Source: Nitrospira sp. (GTDB lineage Bacteria; Nitrospirota; Nitrospiria; Nitrospirales; Nitrospiraceae). From it: DNA of 7,522 nt. Position numbers and translations under genes: made by a program. The notes below the pieces were generated by a model. That model did no database searches. It was given only the letters and a program-made list of their open reading frames with translations, and was not told the DNA's origin. The number at the start of each line of letters is the position of its first letter. Position 1 is the stretch's first letter. The stretch is from the NCBI GenBank assembly GCA_024998705.1, contig JACOEF010000284.1, positions 1-7,522 on the forward strand, given 5' to 3'. Shown piece after piece: positions 1 through 6,564 of the stretch.

Positions 1-1
1 G

Positions 2-288
2 GGGCCACGTCAGGTTGCCAAGGTGGGGGTGGTGCAGTTGGCGCGGGCCACCGGCCTGCCGATTGTCCCGATGGCCTTCGGCTGCTCAAAAAAAAACTCT
101 TCGCGAGCTGGGATCGGTTCATCATGCCCCACCCGTTCTCGCGGGGTCTCTTTCTGCTGGGGCCGCCGATCAGCGTGCCGCCGGACGCCTCAGCAGACGA
201 CCTGGAGCGTGTCCGCCGGGAGTTGGAAGACACGCTGAACCGCATGACGATCGAGGCCGATGAGGCCGTCCTGCGGGCTGATCCGTAA
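2..288 (+). CDS. DUF374 (LpxJ-type) lysophospholipid/lipid A acyltransferase, 3' part, with an apparent -1 frameshift
   Basis: Only the C-terminal part is in the window; the catalytic HxxxxD region would lie to the left. Reading from base 2 gives GPRQVAKVGVVQLARATG followed by LPIVPMAFGCS, which matches the conserved DUF374 core (GPRGP.. / ..ARATGxPIVPVAF). The frame then runs into A9 at 88-96. Read straight on, it gives non-family sequence and stops at 236-238. Read one base back, it continues as KKKLFASWDRF, then IMPHPFSRGLFLLGPPISVP, ending at TAA 286-288. That second stretch is the expected family continuation (SWDRF..P.PFSR), so the two halves belong to one gene. DUF374 proteins include LpxJ, a late lipid A acyltransferase, and this one sits directly before waaA, so a lipid A secondary acyltransferase role is an inference. 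The stop codon overlaps the waaA start (TAATG). Whether the gene is broken, recoded or mis-sequenced cannot be told from here. Confidence 0.8.
   Translation, partial: ATSGCQGGGGAVGAGHRPADCPDGLRLLKKKLFASWDRFIMPHPFSRGLFLLGPPISVPPDASADDLERVRRELEDTLNRMTIEADEAVLRADP
88..96 (+). other. A9 homopolymer at the frame switch (slippery A_AAA_AAA)
   Basis: Nine consecutive A follow TC at 86-87. In the upstream frame the codons are TCA AAA AAA AAC. The family-like downstream frame needs ten A, or one base re-read, to give Ser-Lys-Lys-Lys-Leu-Phe. The in-frame heptamer A_AAA_AAA at 88-94 fits the X_XXY_YYZ pattern of -1 ribosomal slippage, and an A9 run is also long enough for RNA polymerase slippage, as known for Thermus dnaX. 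A simple mutation or sequencing indel is equally compatible. I see no clear stimulatory hairpin or Shine-Dalgarno-like element beside it. Confidence 0.6.
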
Positions 289-1640
289 TGTGGTATCTGT
301 TCTACAACAGTCTCCTGCTCCTGGTTTCCCCGATTATCCTGTTCGTCCTGTTGGCCAAGCAGCGTTGTCGTCGCGGGTTGCCCCAGCGGTTGGGCCTGCG
401 TGCGGACAGGGTGTCGGCTGAGTCTGCCGGGAGAGCGAGCTGTATTTGGATTCATGCCGTGTCGTTGGGCGAGGTGGTGGCCGTGGCGCCGCTCGTGCGG
501 GAGTTGCGTCGGCGGTATCCCGAGACGAGATTGGTCGTCTCGACCGTGACCGAAACCGGGCGTGAGGCGGTGGAGCAGCGCCTGGAGGGCGTGGCCGAAC
601 ACCGGTACGCGCCGCTCGATTTTCCCTGGGTCGTCAATCAGGCGATCGACTGTCTGAAGCCGAGCCTGTATATTTTTGTCGAAACCGAACTCTGGCCGAA
701 TATCCTGCGGAGTTTGCGGCGACGGAATGTGCCGTCGATTCTTGTCAACGGCCGATTGTCCACCCGCTCCTTTGAGCGACAGCGCCTCCCGCTGATCCGG
801 GGCTTCTACCGGACGATGCTGAACATGATCAGCTGTTGCCTCATGCAATCGGAGCGGGACGCGCAACGCATGATCGAGTTAGGGGCCGAGCCGTCGCGGG
901 TTCGATGTACGGGTAACATCAAGTTCGATCAACCGATCCCGCAGGTTTCCGCCGGTGCGGTCGTGTCCAAGGCGGCGCTTGGGCTCACCGACCGGGAGTT
1001 ATTGGTGGTGGCCGGAAGCACCCATCCTGGTGAGGAAGAAGCGATCGTCAACGCGTATCAGATGCTGAGTCCTGACTTTCCTGATCTCCGGTTGGTCCTG
1101 GCACCCCGCCATATCGAACGGGCGGCGCAGGTGGAACTGATGATCCAGGCGAAAGGCCTCACGGTGAGCCGGCGTAGTACCGGTGGACAAGCGCCGATGG
1201 CGGGCAAGGGCGCGCGGGTGTTGGTCCTGGATACGCGAGGAGAACTCGCCCTATTGTATCGAGAGGCGGTGGTGGCCTTTGTCGGGGGCACTCTTGCGCC
1301 GGTGGGCGGGCATAATCTCTTGGAACCGGCAGTCTGGGGGAAACCGGTGCTGTTCGGTCCGCACACCGACCATTGTGCCGAAGTGGCGGCGCTCCTGGTG
1401 AATGCGCAGGGAGGACGGGTGGTGCAAGACGAACAGGACCTTGCGCAGGGCCTGCGAGAGCTCCTTCGCGATCCCGCTATCCAGCAACGGATGGTAGCGG
1501 CGGCGCAGCGGGTCGTGGCGGACAACCAGGGCGCGCTCCAGCGCAGCGCGGACATTATCGCCACGTATCTGCCGGGACGAGAGACTTCGAGGCTCGCGCG
1601 GGCTCAACAGGGGCACGAGTTATCGAGTCGGCAATCGTAA
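288..1640 (+). CDS. waaA: 3-deoxy-D-manno-octulosonic acid (Kdo) transferase WaaA/KdtA
   Basis: This enzyme transfers Kdo from CMP-Kdo to lipid IVA at the cytoplasmic face of the inner membrane, the first core step. The protein has 450 residues. Residues 1-22 form a hydrophobic N-terminal anchor (MWYLFYNSLLLLVSP...). The N-terminal GT-B half carries WIHAVSLGE (54-62), with Glu62 at the position of the family's catalytic base, and ETELWPN (132-138). The C-terminal half carries GNIKFD (209-214), AGSTHPGEE (242-250), PRHIER (273-278) and the CMP-Kdo-binding GGTLAPVGGHNLLEPA region (333-348). It is about 25 residues longer than E. coli WaaA (425); the excess includes an unconserved-looking polar tail after about residue 428. 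ATG 288 overlaps the preceding stop (TAATG) and has no good Shine-Dalgarno, so coupled translation is likely. Whether it adds one or two Kdo residues cannot be read from sequence. Confidence 0.97.
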   Translation: MWYLFYNSLLLLVSPIILFVLLAKQRCRRGLPQRLGLRADRVSAESAGRASCIWIHAVSLGEVVAVAPLVRELRRRYPETRLVVSTVTETGREAVEQRLEGVAEHRYAPLDFPWVVNQAIDCLKPSLYIFVETELWPNILRSLRRRNVPSILVNGRLSTRSFERQRLPLIRGFYRTMLNMISCCLMQSERDAQRMIELGAEPSRVRCTGNIKFDQPIPQVSAGAVVSKAALGLTDRELLVVAGSTHPGEEEAIVNAYQMLSPDFPDLRLVLAPRHIERAAQVELMIQAKGLTVSRRSTGGQAPMAGKGARVLVLDTRGELALLYREAVVAFVGGTLAPVGGHNLLEPAVWGKPVLFGPHTDHCAEVAALLVNAQGGRVVQDEQDLAQGLRELLRDPAIQQRMVAAAQRVVADNQGALQRSADIIATYLPGRETSRLARAQQGHELSSRQS

Positions 1641-2722
1641 TGGCGGCGAGCATGTCGAACGGGCTGCGGTCCTGGTTGCGGTGGCTCGGATATCCCTATG
1701 AATGCGCGGCCCGGGTTCGCCTGTGGTGTTACACGCATGGGTGGTTTCGCACACGTCGGCTACCTCGTCCTGTGATCAGCGTAGGGAATCTCACCGTTGG
1801 TGGAACGGGCAAGACACCGGTCGTCATGTATCTGGTGGAGCTGCTGACGGCGCAGGGAATGCGAGTGGCGATTCTGAGCCGCGGGTATCGGCGGCGCAGT
1901 ACGGCGCCGCAAGTGCTGGTTTCAGACGGGCAACGGGTTTTAGTGGGGCCGGACGAAGCCGGAGACGAGCCCTATCTGATCGCGCGTCGCTGTCCTCAGG
2001 CCGTCGTGGCGGTAGGGGCGGACAGATATGCACTCGGCCAGTGGGTGTTGAGTCGCCTGCCGGTGGATTGTTTTGTCTTGGACGACGGGTATCAGCATGT
2101 TCAGCTCCATCGCGATGTGAATTTGCTTCTGGTGGATGCGACGGACGCGGCGGGTATTCAGGCGGTATTGCCGGTCGGACGGTTGCGGGAACCCCTCTCG
2201 GCGGCCGCGCGTGCGTCGGCCATTCTGATTACCCGGGTCGATCAAGAGCATGACGGTGAATCGGTGCGGCGTCGGTTGGTTGAGGCCTGTGGCTCGCTGC
2301 CGTCGCCGGTGCGTGTGGGATTCCGGGCGGAGGAGTTCCGGCGTGTGGGGACGGACGAGCGGCGCCCGCTGGATGTGTTTCGCGGCCGGTCGGCCGTGCT
2401 CTTCAGCGGGATCGGTAATGCGGAGTCCTTCCGTGCATTGGTGGCCGGATTGGGTCTCACCGTGGTTGAGTGGCTGGCGTTTCCCGATCATGTGCACTAT
2501 ACCCGTGGCGTCATGGAAACCATTCGAACCAAGGCGAAATCCTGTGGAGCCGATCTGTTGGTGACGACGGAAAAAGATGCCGACAAGGTTGCGCCGTTGT
2601 TGGCTGCGGACGAAGTCTGTTGGGCCGTGAGGCTTCGCACCGAGATTCTTTCAGGGCAGGAAGATTTGGAGCGATTGTTGCGATTCGATTCAACCGCAAG
2701 CAGGGCGGGGGGCCATGCGTAA
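1640..2722 (+). CDS. lpxK: Tetraacyldisaccharide 4'-kinase LpxK
   Basis: LpxK phosphorylates the 4' position of tetraacyl-disaccharide 1-phosphate with ATP, forming lipid IVA, the acceptor used by the WaaA encoded just upstream. The product is 360 residues (E. coli 328). Visible motifs are VISVGNLTVGGTGKTP (45-60) with the P-loop GGTGKT at 54-59, RGYRR (81-85), the catalytic DDGYQH (148-153), LPVGRLREP (177-185), FSGIGN (255-260), FPDHVHYT (281-288) and VTTEKDADK (308-316). The open frame extends upstream to 1373 inside waaA, but that part is out-of-frame waaA sequence. ATG 1640 overlaps the waaA stop as TAATG and leaves the usual 45-residue lead before the P-loop. ATG 1652 is a possible alternative. 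Neither start has a strong Shine-Dalgarno. The last 8 bp overlap the next gene. Confidence 0.96.
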   Translation: MAASMSNGLRSWLRWLGYPYECAARVRLWCYTHGWFRTRRLPRPVISVGNLTVGGTGKTPVVMYLVELLTAQGMRVAILSRGYRRRSTAPQVLVSDGQRVLVGPDEAGDEPYLIARRCPQAVVAVGADRYALGQWVLSRLPVDCFVLDDGYQHVQLHRDVNLLLVDATDAAGIQAVLPVGRLREPLSAAARASAILITRVDQEHDGESVRRRLVEACGSLPSPVRVGFRAEEFRRVGTDERRPLDVFRGRSAVLFSGIGNAESFRALVAGLGLTVVEWLAFPDHVHYTRGVMETIRTKAKSCGADLLVTTEKDADKVAPLLAADEVCWAVRLRTEILSGQEDLERLLRFDSTASRAGGHA

Positions 2723-4403
2723 GGAGGGCATCCGTCGCATCGTCGTCCGTGGACCCAACTGGCTGGGGGATGCCGTCATGTGCGAACCGGCCTTGAGTCA
2801 GGTGCGCACCCTCTTCCCGCAGGCTGATATCACGTTGCTGGTGAAGCCCGGCATTGCGGATCTGCTGGCGCAACATCCGGCGGTGAACCGGACGCTGGTG
2901 TATGACGATCGGGGACGCCATGCGGGGCTGGTCGGAAAATGGACTCTCGCCGGGGTCCTGCGTCGGCACCGATTCGATCTGGCCATCCTGTTTCAGAATG
3001 CGTTTGAGGCGGCGCTGATCAGTTTCCTGGCGGGCATTCCGAGACGATTCGGGTACGCGACGGACGGGCGAACGCTGCTGCTCACCGACCCGGTGACCGT
3101 GCCGCCACGAACCGCGCAACGGCATCAGGTCGAGTACTACTGGGATCTCTTGAAGCCCCTGGGCGGGCACGGGCCCGCGCCAGCGCCTCGTCTGTTTGTG
3201 ACGCCGGATGAATCGGCGTTGATCGCCGGGCGGTTGGCGGATGCCGGAATCGGCCCGTCGGATCTGGTGATCGGCGTGAACCCCGGCTCGACCTATGGTC
3301 ACGCCAAGCGATGGTTGCCGGACCGGTACGCGCAGGTCGTGAATCGTGTGGTGGAGGATGTTCAGGGGCGATCGGGCGCCAGAGTCGGCGTAGCGATCTT
3401 GGGAGCCAAAGGTGAGGAGCCGCTAGGGAAAACCATAGCCGATCAGATTAAGACGCGCACGGTCGTGTGCTCCGGCCAGACCACGGTGCGAGAATTGATG
3501 GCGCTGGTGAAGCGGTGCCAGTTATTTCTCACGAACGACACAGGGCCCATGCACGTTGCGGCCGCGTTTCAGGTTCCGCTGGTGGCCGTGTTCGGCCCGA
3601 CCGATTGGCAGACCACGTCGCCGTTCGGTGTTGATGCCAAGCTGGTCCGGCAGCCGGTCTCCTGCGCGCCCTGCCTCTTGCGGGAATGTCCCATCGATCA
3701 TCGGTGCATGACCGGGGTGACGGTGGAGCAGGTGTATGTTGCGGCGCTGCATCATGTGCCGCTGGTGGCTCCTCCTCCGGCGGTCGAACCCGCGCCGCTG
3801 CCAAGCCTCTCCTCCACGTCGCTGGCGGGGGTCACGGTGTTTCTCGATCGTGACGGCACTCTGAACGTCGATACGGGGTATGTGAAGTCTCCCGATGACT
3901 TCACGGTGCTGCCCGGCGTGGGCGCGGCGTTGGCCAGGTTGAAACAGGCCGGGGCACGCCTGGTCGTCGTCACGAATCAGTCCGGGTTGGGACGAGGATA
4001 TTTTACGTCAAAGGACCTTGAAGCGATTCACGGCAAATTGCGCCTGATACTGGCCGAGGACGGGGTGACGCTCGACGGGCTGTATTTTTGTCCCCATCAT
4101 CCCGACGATCGATGCAATTGCCGCAAGCCGGCGCGGGGCATGATCGACCGGGCCCTCGCTGAATTGCAGGTAGACCTGAGCCGCGCCTATGTCGTCGGAG
4201 ACAGTGTCCGCGATGTTGAATTAGCCAAGCAGGTGGGGGCGCAGAGCCTGCTGGTCATGACCGGACCGTCCGGTGCGGAGGCGTTGGCCGACTTGACGGC
4301 GCGCGATCTGCCTCCTGACTATGTGGCGGAGGCGATGTCGCAGGCGGTGGATTGGATCATAGCCCATGCGACGCACAGACCTGCCGCCGGCCTGCCGAGC
4401 TGA
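2715..4403 (+). CDS. waaF-gmhB: Fused LPS heptosyltransferase (WaaF-type) and D-glycero-D-manno-heptose 1,7-bisphosphate 7-phosphatase (GmhB)
   Basis: This is a 562-residue two-domain protein. Residues 1-348 are a GT9 (GT-B) ADP-heptose:LPS heptosyltransferase of the WaaF type: RGPNWLGDAVM (12-22), NPGSTYGHAKRWLPDRY (189-205), TNDTGPMHVAAA (273-284), FGPTDWQTTSPFG (293-305) and a Cys-rich segment (C317, C320, C325, C331). A Pro/Ser-rich linker (about 350-370) leads to a HAD-IIIA phosphatase (371-518): FLDRDGTLN with nucleophile D378 and acid/base D380, VVTNQSGLGRG (418-427), zinc ligands C459, H461, C467 and C469, CRKP (469-472) and VGDSVRD (494-500). All catalytic motifs of both halves appear intact. 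WaaF adds the second heptose to the inner core; GmhB removes the 7-phosphate from heptose 1,7-bisphosphate in donor synthesis. ATG 2715 is the first start in this frame and overlaps the lpxK end by 8 bp. The WaaF label rather than another GT9 heptosyltransferase rests on motif similarity. Confidence 0.93.
   Translation: MRKEGIRRIVVRGPNWLGDAVMCEPALSQVRTLFPQADITLLVKPGIADLLAQHPAVNRTLVYDDRGRHAGLVGKWTLAGVLRRHRFDLAILFQNAFEAALISFLAGIPRRFGYATDGRTLLLTDPVTVPPRTAQRHQVEYYWDLLKPLGGHGPAPAPRLFVTPDESALIAGRLADAGIGPSDLVIGVNPGSTYGHAKRWLPDRYAQVVNRVVEDVQGRSGARVGVAILGAKGEEPLGKTIADQIKTRTVVCSGQTTVRELMALVKRCQLFLTNDTGPMHVAAAFQVPLVAVFGPTDWQTTSPFGVDAKLVRQPVSCAPCLLRECPIDHRCMTGVTVEQVYVAALHHVPLVAPPPAVEPAPLPSLSSTSLAGVTVFLDRDGTLNVDTGYVKSPDDFTVLPGVGAALARLKQAGARLVVVTNQSGLGRGYFTSKDLEAIHGKLRLILAEDGVTLDGLYFCPHHPDDRCNCRKPARGMIDRALAELQVDLSRAYVVGDSVRDVELAKQVGAQSLLVMTGPSGAEALADLTARDLPPDYVAEAMSQAVDWIIAHATHRPAAGLPS
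3825..4268 (+). other. gmhB: GmhB-type HAD-IIIA phosphatase domain within the fusion
   Basis: This marks the C-terminal catalytic module of the fused protein (residues 371-518). It has the four HAD motifs in order (DxDGT, TNQSG, the Lys of CRKP, GDSxxD) and the CxH...CxC zinc-binding loop that separates GmhB and histidinol-phosphate phosphatases from other HADs. Its length, about 150 residues, is near that of the stand-alone enzyme. No stop codon, frameshift or internal start with a good ribosome-binding site separates it from the transferase half. Histidinol-phosphatase (HisB-N) activity is the main alternative, but the LPS heptose context favours GmhB. Confidence 0.88.
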
Positions 4404-4420
4404 TCATTTCTGGTGGCTGA

Positions 4421-5464
4421 ATGACCGACCCTGTACGCCGACTTTTGCTGATCAAACCGAGCTCGTTGGGCGACATCGTGCATGCGATGCCGACCCTGGC
4501 GGCGTTGCGCGAGCGGTTTTCCCAGGCGGAGGTCACCTGGCTGGTGAAACGGCAATGGGCGCCGCTCGTGGACGTCATTGCCGGGGTTGATCACGTCTGT
4601 TCGGTATCGGAAGGGGTCAGGGGCTGGTTGGGTCAGGTGCCCGCTCTGCGTAGGGCCGGCTACGATCTGGTCGTCGATCTTCAAGGACTCTTCCGGAGCG
4701 GGGCGATGGCGCTGTTGTCCGGTTGCGGCCGGCGGGTCGGGTTTGCCACGGCGCGGGAAGGCAGCCCCCTGTTTTATACCCAGCGGGTGGCAGTTCCTCC
4801 GGCGCCCATGCACGCGGTCGATCGTTACCTGCTCGTCGCTGAGGCGCTGGGCGCGACACGTCCAATGGAGCCGCGGTTCGAGTTCATCGATCGATCCGGC
4901 GACCGGCAGGCCGTGGACACGATTCTGACCCGAGCGGGAATTGCTCCGCATCAGGTCTGGGTCGCCATGAACGTCTCCGCGCGTTGGGAGACAAAACGTT
5001 GGCCACCGCAGCATTTTGCCGAGGTTGCCGCCCGTCTCTCTCAGGCGCATGGGCTGCCGGTGGTCTTGATCGGCGGGCCGGCCGAGCGGCCGGAGTCGCT
5101 GGCGGTGACCGCGCTCATGCGTACGAAAGCGATTGATCTGACGGGACAGACCCCTGTAGGCTTGCTCCCCGGTTTATTGCGTCGCGCGTCCCTATTGGTG
5201 ACGAACGATTCCGGGCCGATGCACATCGCTGCGGCGGTGGGGACACCCGTGGTGGCCCTGTTCGGCCCGACGGATCCGGTCAAAACCGGGCCCTATGGCA
5301 AGGGGCATGTGGTCTTGTCGCATGCGGTGGAATGCAGACCCTGTTTTCGCCGTGACTGTGCTCGTCCCGTGTCCCTCGAATGTCTGACCGCCGTGCGGCC
5401 GGACCAAGTCGTTCGTGCCGTTGAACAACACCTTGAGCGATCACACAAGCCAGGATCATTGTGA
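4421..5464 (+). CDS. waaC: LPS heptosyltransferase, GT9 family (WaaC/heptosyltransferase I-like)
   Basis: A 347-residue cytoplasmic GT-B enzyme predicted to move L-glycero-D-manno-heptose from ADP-heptose to the inner-core Kdo. Motifs are LIKPSSLGDIVHAMPTL (10-26), where D18 matches the family's catalytic Asp; DLQGLFRSGAMA (86-97); MNVSARWETKRWPPQHFAEV (183-202), with K192 in the conserved nucleotide-sugar contact; TNDSGPMHIAAAVGTPVVAL (261-280) and FGPTDP (281-286). A cysteine cluster (C305, C308, C313, C321) resembles that in the fused WaaF half. The KPSSLGDIVHxxP opening is closer to WaaC than to WaaF, so heptosyltransferase I is the better call, although another GT9 core transferase is possible. 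An in-frame TGA (4418-4420) directly before ATG 4421 limits how far upstream the start can be. The gap from the previous gene is 17 nt, and GGTGG at 4412-4416 is a modest ribosome-binding site. The gene ends in a GTGA overlap with the next one. Confidence 0.9.
   Translation: MTDPVRRLLLIKPSSLGDIVHAMPTLAALRERFSQAEVTWLVKRQWAPLVDVIAGVDHVCSVSEGVRGWLGQVPALRRAGYDLVVDLQGLFRSGAMALLSGCGRRVGFATAREGSPLFYTQRVAVPPAPMHAVDRYLLVAEALGATRPMEPRFEFIDRSGDRQAVDTILTRAGIAPHQVWVAMNVSARWETKRWPPQHFAEVAARLSQAHGLPVVLIGGPAERPESLAVTALMRTKAIDLTGQTPVGLLPGLLRRASLLVTNDSGPMHIAAAVGTPVVALFGPTDPVKTGPYGKGHVVLSHAVECRPCFRRDCARPVSLECLTAVRPDQVVRAVEQHLERSHKPGSL
5452..5463 (+). promoter_or_regulatory. Ribosome-binding site and GTG start of the GT4 gene
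   Basis: AGGA at 5452-5455 lies 5 nt before GTG 5461-5463, which overlaps the waaC stop as GTGA. This decides the start, because the GTG begins MNILIAESSTAVGGQE, the expected first beta strand and glycine loop of a GT4 enzyme. The arrangement suggests the ribosome finishing waaC re-initiates here. Confidence 0.65.
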
Positions 5465-6564
5465 ACATTCTTATTGCGGAATCCAGCACGGCGGTCGGAG
5501 GGCAGGAGCTGGCTGTTCTGCTGCACGCCGAGCGTCTCCTGAAGCGTGGCCATCGTATTCGGCTGGTTCTGGAGCCGCGCAGCCCGATCATGGCCATGGC
5601 GAGGGAGCGAGGGCTTCCGGTCGAGCCGTTTGTCATGCGGCAATGGCGCCTCCCGCTGTCGATCCTGGCCTTTCGCGCGTTGCTCACGCGTGAGCGTCCG
5701 GAGATCGTTCACGTCAATAGTTCGCGCGACAGTTGGATTGCGGCGCTCTCGACACGCCTGCTCAATCCGCGTCCCAAGGTCATTCGTACGCGGCATATTT
5801 CGGCGCCGCTCAATAACAATGCCACCACGCATTTGCTCTATCGGCGTCTCTTCGACATGGTCATTGTGACCGGAAGCGAGCGGAACCGGCAGGACCTCAT
5901 TCATCGGGACGGATTGGCGCCGGACCGTGTGGCCTCGTTTCCCATCGGGTTGGATGTGGAGCACTTTTCTCCGGCCAAGCCTCAGCACGATATCCGGGCC
6001 GAACTGGGGATTCCCTCCGGGCATCTGCTGGTCGGGATGATTTCCTATCTGCGGGACTATAAGGGCCACCGGTATCTCGTGGAGGCGGCCGCCAAGGTGC
6101 TGAAGGCGCATCAGGGGGTGGCCTTTCTCATCGTGGGCGAGGGACCGGAGGAACAGAATATCCGCGCGCAGATCGAACGCCTCGGGTTGACGGCCGATGT
6201 CCGCATGTTGGGATTTCGCGACGACCTTCTGGATGTGTTCCGGTCCTTGAATCTTTTTGTCATTCCCACGGTCGAAGGCGATACCATTCCCCAGGTGCTG
6301 ATGCAGGCCCTGGCGATCGGACTTCCGGTTGTCTCGACGACCACCGGGTCGATTCCCGATGTCCTGGCCGACGGGGAGACCGGGTTCATCGTCCCGCCGC
6401 GGGATGCCGATGCATTGGCCGATCGGATCGGCCGCCTGCTGATCGATCCTGAGCTTCGCGCCGCGATGGGTCGGCGGGGCCGTCAGACAGTGGAGCAGTC
6501 CTATTCGATCGACCGGATGGTGGATGAGTTGGAGCGCGTCTATCGGCGGGTGATCGCATCATGA
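5461..6564 (+). CDS. GT4-family glycosyltransferase, probable LPS core sugar transferase
   Basis: This is a 367-residue retaining GT-B glycosyltransferase. The N-terminal domain begins MNILIAESSTAVGGQELAVL (1-20), with the glycine loop VGGQE followed by the LHAERLLKRGH helix (21-31), and continues with EIVHVNSSRDSW (81-92) and VIRTRHISAP (107-116). The C-terminal donor domain carries FPIGLDVEHFSP (160-171), ISYLRDYKGHRYLVEA (194-209), FLIVGEGPE (222-230), MLGFRDD (249-255), PTVEGDTIPQVLMQALA (269-285) and STTTGSIPDVLADGETGFIV (292-311). In the usual E-x7-E motif the first Glu is E272, but the second position is Gln282. There is no membrane segment or signal peptide, so it should act in the cytoplasm. 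Placed directly after the heptosyltransferases and overlapping waaC, it probably adds a hexose or other sugar to the inner core. Neither donor nor acceptor can be read from sequence. It overlaps the next gene by 4 bp (ATGA). Confidence 0.88.
   Translation: MNILIAESSTAVGGQELAVLLHAERLLKRGHRIRLVLEPRSPIMAMARERGLPVEPFVMRQWRLPLSILAFRALLTRERPEIVHVNSSRDSWIAALSTRLLNPRPKVIRTRHISAPLNNNATTHLLYRRLFDMVIVTGSERNRQDLIHRDGLAPDRVASFPIGLDVEHFSPAKPQHDIRAELGIPSGHLLVGMISYLRDYKGHRYLVEAAAKVLKAHQGVAFLIVGEGPEEQNIRAQIERLGLTADVRMLGFRDDLLDVFRSLNLFVIPTVEGDTIPQVLMQALAIGLPVVSTTTGSIPDVLADGETGFIVPPRDADALADRIGRLLIDPELRAAMGRRGRQTVEQSYSIDRMVDELERVYRRVIAS

Noticed and set aside
15..263. Plus-strand 82-codon open frame at the left edge
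   Set aside because: It is the third frame of the DUF374 gene; the other two frames carry the family motifs on either side of the A9 run.
1373..1639. Upstream extension of lpxK to an earlier start inside waaA
   Set aside because: The extra 89 residues are out-of-frame waaA sequence rich in Gly/Ala/Arg. The LpxK family begins about 45 residues before the P-loop, matching ATG 1640.
2511..3302. Long minus-strand open frame (263 codons) opposite the lpxK end and the fusion gene
   Set aside because: It lies fully antisense to well-supported genes, has no recognisable motif and is rich in Arg/Gln/Pro, as expected for the shadow of GC-rich coding DNA.
4404..4420. Possible promoter or terminator in the only intergenic gap
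   Set aside because: At 17 nt it is too short for a promoter with a separate start site, and there is no stem-loop with a T run.
4319..5050. Minus-strand open frame (243 codons) across the fusion gene-waaC junction
   Set aside because: It covers two real plus-strand genes and shows no domain; its length is explained by high GC.
5293..6111. Long minus-strand open frame (272 codons) opposite waaC and the GT4 gene
   Set aside because: Antisense shadow with Arg/His-rich low-complexity composition; no start context or family motif.
6417..6433. Perfect inverted repeat GGCCGATC-G-GATCGGCC
   Set aside because: It lies inside the GT4 coding sequence (Ala-Asp-Arg-Ile-Gly-Arg codons), has a 1-nt loop and no T tract, and GATC/GGCC strings are common here. 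Chance is the simplest explanation.
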